From: Nymphalis io
Taxonomy: Eukaryota; Arthropoda; Insecta; Lepidoptera; Nymphalidae
Direction of reading: 5' to 3'
Length of the DNA stretch: 64,000 nt
NCBI RefSeq assembly: GCF_905147045.1
Contig: NC_065898.1
Location: 7,626,001-7,690,000, forward strand
A program made the translations under genes and the position numbers. The notes beneath the pieces are model-generated. The model made no database searches. It was not told the DNA's origin and was given only the letters and a program-made list of their open reading frames with translations. Shown piece by piece: positions 59,401-64,000 of this stretch (position 1 is its first letter; each line of letters starts with the position of its first letter).

Positions 59401-60631
59401 GTTCCAGGTTTTTTATTTTAACACTTTTTCACTTCGTACGATATCGTGCAGCTAGTAAATAAACATAAGTTTTAATTGAAAAGTTATAAAACACTCACCT
59501 CGTCCTTAACTTTTTTTGCTGTTTTGTACACGGATTCCCGGTCTGCTAGATCGACCTCGTAGCTTGCAACTTCGTAACCTTCTTCTCTAAGTGCGTTACT
59601 AGTCTTTTCTAAAGCTAATAAAAAAATAATGAAATACAACACAAATTACAATAATTAAAAATACAATAATATATCTAGACAGATTACTAGAAGGCAGACC
59701 GTTCGCTAGTCTTTAAATAAATTATTTTTCGGATGGACTGAGGACGAAAACAATCATGGTTAAAATTACGTTTAATTTGTTTAAAATATATATAAAAATA
59801 AAAAGTATTCGTTTATTTATGTTGACCTTTCGCTGCTCAACAAACTCAAAAACGTCTTCAAGCTGATGGTGCTGTACTTATTTATATTGGTATTACATAT
59901 ATCGTAGCTCCATAATGATAGACAATTTTAGCTGTAAGTATCGAGATACATTGCCAACTATAGCCACAAGGTAAATTATACTTTCTGATTGCTATGTCGG
60001 ATTCATTTCGTCACGTGTCCACTCTAAAGTTGCGCAACTTCTTTTATAAACAAAGTATTTTTCCACTCAGGAAACAAATAATCGATACAAATAAGTTATA
60101 AATTAGTATTTTCTTTTTGAAAAATGTGGTAATATTCATAAAATCTATGGAAGTAGTTCACATTGACCGATGATACTTAAAATACATAGCACACCCAGGG
60201 CACAGCCACATATTTAACAAATTTTAAATTAATCATAAATTATACATCTCGTGTGCCCTTTGCCCTTATTCTTTAGGTTAAGTCTAAATTTTTGACATTT
60301 AAAATATTTGCGAAATTTTAATAGCCTAAATGAGTCGTAAACAATTAGACCAATACTGACCTTCCTTGTTTATATCCCATAGAACAACTTTAGCTCCTAG
60401 TCTTGCCAACTTAATAGCTAATTGTCTGCCGACTCCTCCACCACCTCCAGTTATCAGGACTATCTCGTCTTTAAGACTTTTCATGGGCCTTATTACATTG
60501 GGCACTAATGTCCAAAATAGCGATTCCAATATGTAGTAACATGATAGTAGCAAAAAAAGCACGGTGTCCTTAGCAATATCGAATATACTCGACATTTGCG
60601 ACGGAGTGCTGATCTTAGTCCCTTCCAACAT
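56474..60631 (-). CDS. Membrane short-chain dehydrogenase/reductase, SDR16C type (321 aa, six exons)
   Basis: NAD(P)-dependent oxidoreductase related to epidermal retinol dehydrogenase 2 (SDR16C5) and HSD17B11/13, which act on retinoids or lipids at the ER or lipid droplets. Exons (minus): 60631-60361, 59614-59499, 58845-58726, 57938-57777, 57351-57152 and 56570-56474, in phase. An N-terminal hydrophobic segment (VLFLLLSCYYILESLFW, about 24-40) is a membrane anchor. The Rossmann motif is TGGGGGVGR (61-69), with acidic Asp after VVLW suggesting NAD preference; NNAG at 138-141; catalytic tetrad Asn163, Ser191 (VGSVAG), Tyr204 and Lys208 (YSATK). PYYINTGMFDGV matches the family substrate loop. 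The last exon is short (ending KRKRKVA) and was found by phase. The start is the first ATG; MSS at residue 13 is an alternative. The substrate cannot be told. Confidence 0.92.
58280..58655 (-). mobile_element. Family C SINE, near complete
   Basis: On the minus strand the head reads GCCTCGTTGGTCTAGTGCCT then GGTCCTGGGTTCAATTTCC, with A- and B-box likeness, followed by the body and an end at CCATGGCCGAAATCGGTCCG. It lies in intron 3 of the SDR gene, in the gene's orientation. Confidence 0.8.
58930..59226 (+). mobile_element. Family A SINE in SDR intron 2
   Basis: GCCCAAATCCGGGCAAGCAT, GAATTTTCATGTGCTTAATT, GCATTGGAGCGTGGTGG and TATAGGCTGTTACTTTACTT follow the 570-871 element. The tRNA head is eroded. 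Antisense to the gene. Confidence 0.8.
59330..59460. repeat. Possible unclassified repeat in SDR intron 2
   Basis: GC-richer block with GGTTCCTGG and its partial echo GGGTTCCAGG around GGCCCGGTAGGTGTCGCTGC, ending GATATCGTGCAGCTAGTAA. It has the look of a transposon end; family unknown. Confidence 0.3.
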
Positions 60632-60909
60632 TTTGTAAGTACCTGGAGATAAAAAGAAAGTATATAAATGTAAAATGATTTAAATAATGTTGTATCGTAA
60701 TAAGAATTTAGAGTAAATCAAACGCGTTTGTTGTACTTATCGTATAACAGACAGACTGTGTTAGGTGATTTGATGAAAACTGTGATAAAGTCATTTATAA
60801 ATAAATTCAAGATTGATACAATGGATGGATAACGTGTGAGAGTTTTCAATTATAATATACATACATGCAAAAATTTCTACAAATAAAATAATTTATTTTT
60901 GAATTGAAT

Positions 60910-61150
60910 TTTTTTATAGAATAGGTGTACGAACAAATGGATTATTGGTGGTAAGTGGTCACCACCGCTCATAGACATTGGAATTGTTAGAAATATTAAC
61001 CATCTCTTACACACCAATGCGCCACCAAACTTGGGAACCAAGATATCATGTCCCTTGTGTTCTCACTCTCACACACTGGCTTACTCACCCTTCACACGGA
61101 AAGACAACAATACTAAGTACTGCTGTTTTGTGGTAGAATATCAAGACCTA
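60910..61150 (-). mobile_element. Family B SINE
   Basis: Reverse complement of family B: TAAGTGGTCACCACCGC, CACCAATGCGCCACCAAACT, GATATCATGTCCCTTGTG and GTGGTAGAATATCAAG. It lies upstream of the SDR gene. Confidence 0.82.
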
Positions 61151-61312
61151 TAATTTAGAATACGTTTATATATAAAAAATTCACAGTGAATGGTCTTACG
61201 ATTTAATGAAGTCCTAGATTGTATAAGGTCAGGCGGTTCTCGTATTTTATCCAATTATGAGACAGATTGTAACAAGTCCAGTATCCACGGAATATCTTAC
61301 GCATTTAAAAAG

Positions 61313-61314
<2 letters not shown>

Positions 61315-61404
<90 letters not shown>
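61315..61404. repeat. (TA)n microsatellite, about 45 units
   Basis: Uninterrupted TA dinucleotides from 61316 to 61404, directly joined to the 3' tail (TATAGAATAGG, minus strand) of the family B SINE at 61405. Confidence 0.97.
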
Positions 61405-61408
<4 letters not shown>

Positions 61409-61632
61409 TAGAATAGGAAGGCGGACAAGCATATATAAGTGGTCACCAACGCCCTTAGACATTGGCATTGTAAGAAATGACAACCATCGCTTGCATAGCC
61501 AATGCGCCACCAACCTTGGAAACTAAGATTTTATGTCCCTTGTGCCTGTAATTACACTGGCTCACTCACCCTTCAAACCGGAACATAACAATATCAAGTA
61601 CTGCGGTTTTACGGTAGAATATCTGATATTAA
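61405..61632 (-). mobile_element. Family B SINE
   Basis: AGAATAGGAAGGCGGACAAG, AGTGGTCACCAACGCCC, CACTGGCTCACTCACCCTTC and CGGTAGAATATCTGATAT, the reverse complement of the 1942 copy and better preserved than the 60910 one. Confidence 0.86.
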
Positions 61633-61869
61633 GGATAAATGACAGATTGTTGCTTATGGCAAAAAATAATAATGATTAGAACTAGCTTATCTAATTGTTA
61701 TAATCATAGTATATCAATGTTTGAAGTAGATTCAATAATAAACATAATTGTTGTAAGTTAATGCAATTTTAAGAGTACACAAGTTAATGTAAATCTGTAT
61801 ATTGTAATTACGTCTTTCCAATTAAATAATACTTTAATTTTATTTATCTTTTTAATTACATAGACATTT

Positions 61870-62673
61870 TTATAAAATACAAAATAAAATAAAAAGAACA
61901 AAATACACATTACAAATTTTAAGCAAAAACACGCCGTCTAAAAGATTGTCCTGTGGCATTGTACCCAAGACGCTGGCACTATTGCCTCTCTGCACCGCTA
62001 GACTCAGCCTTTGGGCTAAATAAGCGCCAGCTCTTGGGTCACCAAAAGTGTGGACCAGTTTTTTAGAAATATCTTTTATGTTTTTTTTTGTATCGGACGA
62101 CCATGGACCCAATGTTTCAAAACCCAGCCCCGCAAATTCATATCCATCGGATAAAAGTGTATATTTGCGGCGCTTGAGTATTTGAGCAGCTTCAGCGGCA
62201 CTGGCTTTACGAGACGTATTCTTGATATGAGATACTGCCAGCGTATCTACGCAAGTTGCATCCCACACAAGAACACGTCCCATCGACTCTTGCACTAATG
62301 TCACTCCATCGGGTCTCTCGCCATCATCTCTGCATAAACCATTCGGTTCCAAAGTAGCAGGAATCGATGCTGTGACAAAAGCCCGACGAATTATGTCATT
62401 AAGAGATCTATGGCGATATGCACGGCCAACGCTTTTGCGGCAGCTAAGTCCATGGCGTCCGAAATGATCCACCGGGGTACCACAGGGACATGTGTGAGGC
62501 TCGCACACCTTTAAACCTAAGCGAAGGCATACGGCGATGCGTATCGTTGCCCGATCAAGTACTGTCCCTAGATTTTTAGAAGGGAGAGCCTGAAGCCAGT
62601 GGCCTGACTCTCTTTCAGATACAGCTAGCAGTCTTGCAAGGTCTGTATTTGAAGTACACTGGGACAGGAGCAA
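61870..62673 (-). pseudogene. C-terminal fragment of a reverse-transcriptase-type polyprotein (267 open codons)
   Basis: An uninterrupted frame without an ATG near its start (the first codon used is TTG at 62673; TGA lies about 40 bp further upstream). Blocks: SGHWLQALPSKNLGT, AVCLRLGLKVCEPHTCPCG, GRHGLSCRKS with a CxC...H...C pattern (putative zinc site), RHRSLNDIIRRAF, ERPDGVTL, VWDATCVDTLA, KRRKYTLL and RLSLAVQRGNSASVLG. I know this block order from the C-termini of RT-containing polyproteins in many invertebrates. ERPDG...WDATCVD looks like a PD-(D/E)xK nuclease core, which is inference. The RT domain itself is absent. The final 15 residues are hydrophobic read-through of AT-rich flank. 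It could be a truncated insertion or an exon of a captured gene. Confidence 0.55.
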
Positions 62674-63946
62674 ATTGTGTGTAAGTTTAATACGGGGTGA
62701 ATCTCAGTGCTTTTGACAAGAAAATAAAATATTGTATATAGTATTTTATTAAATTTAACAATTTAAACCGTGTTATAATTAAAATAATTTAAATGAAATT
62801 ATTACAGATCCTTTGTACTTATAGTATATTAGGTAAAGCAAATTTTAAGATGACAATGGGACTTACTTCTTTATACATGGATATTAAGTACTCGTAGTTA
62901 AGTAATTTTTAATGATAAACCGACGTAAAGCTACGGTATATTATAAATTATATAAAACCTCAACAACAATGTTTTGTAGCTTAGCTAATAAATCAACATT
63001 ACATCCACGGTTAATTAACCTATTTGAATTTTGAATTTTTCTAAAAGTGAAATCTGAGATAAAGGCTGAATTTTATTAAAATAAATTGATGCTCAATTAT
63101 GTTTTACAACCTAGAGGCTAGAGTGTGCAATATATGTATAAATAAATATAAAGGCTAAAGTTGATTGATATGTTTTTTATGTGAAATTAGAAAGCTCTTT
63201 CAAAGAATTTGATCTCTGCGATTTCATATTAAAGTAGTTCGTGGCCACTTATTTACATTTTTTTTACTTACTATCAGAGATAGTATTATTTTACTCTCTC
63301 CGTTTGCTTTGAATTTTTAGCGATCTTATCATAATATTAAAACATAAAGTAAAAAAAGATAATTTCATGAATGAAGAGTATCCTAACAAAGTATTTGTTT
63401 TATTCAATTTTATTAAATATGCAAGATTATTTATTCAGTTTTATTAAATATGCAAGATTAGCTTTGTAGATTTCAAGATTGATATTTTAATATTTTAAAT
63501 ATAATTATTCTTGTTGTGTAGGTACACTTACCTACATCATGTTTTTGTTTCAGTTAATAATATTTAAATTTATTCATAATCTAAATTGTTAACATTATGA
63601 ATGACTTACATAATTAAATAAATAAATTAACTAGTATAAAAAATATATTTAATGGAGCTTCCGTATAATTATTTCGAAAAAATCTGTTACAAATTCTGTT
63701 GAAAACTAAAGTTCAATGATTTATAATGATTAATTTGCATTATTATATTATATAAGCATGAAAATAATATTTAGACTTTTTAAGATAGGACATTATGTAG
63801 ATTTATAAGCTATTAACATATTTTTTATTATAATACTAAGTAATAATAATGAGAAAATATATAACGCACCTTTTATTTCTTATAAAAATCCAGAAAACAC
63901 AATTATTTTAAAGTGTTATCTTTATTTCAAAACACAATATATTTAT
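62674..63946. other. AT-rich intergenic DNA, nothing recognised
   Basis: About 1.3 kb without a coding frame or known repeat. It contains a short direct repeat (TTTTATTAAATATGCAAGAT at 63410 and again at 63442). Confidence 0.6.
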
Positions 63947-64000
63947 CTAGAAAACTGAGTTTGTAGGCGCTGTACGCCGGTTGGCCCACAACTGCGCTCA
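63947..64000 (-). CDS. Possible last exon of a minus-strand gene (partial)
   Basis: The last 54 bases are GC-richer than the 1.3 kb before them. On the minus strand one frame reads AQLWANRRTAPTNSVF then TAG (63949-63947), with AATAAA 21 bp further on (63926-63921). The gene, if real, continues beyond the window. Two other frames are also open at the edge, so this is only a suggestion. Confidence 0.25.

Noticed and set aside
59820..59885. Coding-like stretch GCTCAACAAACTCAAAAACG (AQQTQKRLQADGAV) in SDR intron 1
   Set aside because: Very short, no splice signals in phase, no family recognised.
61190..61526. Frames coding Tyr-Ile repeats
   Set aside because: Translation of the (TA)n microsatellite.
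1..64000. CRISPR arrays, prokaryotic defence or phage-like modules, endogenous viruses
   Set aside because: No regularly spaced repeats, no bacterial gene clusters and no viral polymerase, capsid or envelope frame was recognised on either strand.

Overview
The window is from an insect nuclear genome, almost certainly a butterfly or moth and probably a nymphalid. It is AT-rich, has GT-AG spliced genes with short exons, and carries several dispersed repeats of lepidopteran type: tRNA-derived SINEs, a SINE family resembling the Metulj elements described in Heliconius, R1-, Jockey- and RTE-type LINE pieces and a mariner remnant. The encoded proteins (Twist, insect chitin deacetylase, CHID1) agree with this. 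Exon limits were read by eye from splice signals, reading phase and protein family conservation.

Layout. 2-4164 (+): the 3' end of a C2H2 zinc-finger gene with SINEs in its introns. 6044-5181 (-): twist, a single-exon bHLH mesoderm regulator, followed on its upstream side by about 15 kb without a recognisable gene (a dead Jockey LINE, SINE relics, a few GC-richer islands). 21770-23833 (+): PIF1 DNA helicase in three exons, tail-to-tail with a THAP-domain gene (25376-24055, -). 34210-26358 (-): TRAPPC9 in 17 exons, head-to-head with LSM7 (35092-35704, +).

44938-37500 (-): a secreted chitin deacetylase with chitin-binding, LDLa and deacetylase domains. It is separated from the divergently transcribed CHID1 gene (53352-55965, +) by an apparently complete 5.7-kb R1-clade LINE (46977-52653) with both ORFs open and 16-bp target-site duplications. 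CHID1 converges on a membrane short-chain dehydrogenase of the SDR16C type (60631-56474, -). Near the end lie two SINEs, a (TA)n tract and a headless open frame (61870-62673, -) resembling the C-terminal zinc-binding/nuclease-like part of reverse-transcriptase polyproteins. The last 54 bases may be the final exon of another minus-strand gene.

The genes do not form an operon or pathway. Broad roles are development (twist), genome maintenance (PIF1), vesicle tethering (TRAPPC9), mRNA decay/splicing (LSM7), cuticle or chitin-like substrates (the deacetylase, CHID1) and lipid/retinoid oxidoreduction (SDR). No prokaryotic-style system, CRISPR array or virus was seen. The most noteworthy points are the intact R1 LINE, the chitin deacetylase lacking the second Asp of its first catalytic motif, a 75-bp inverted repeat flanking two of its exons, a perfect 30-bp foldback next to a LINE 3' end, and the headless RT-associated frame.
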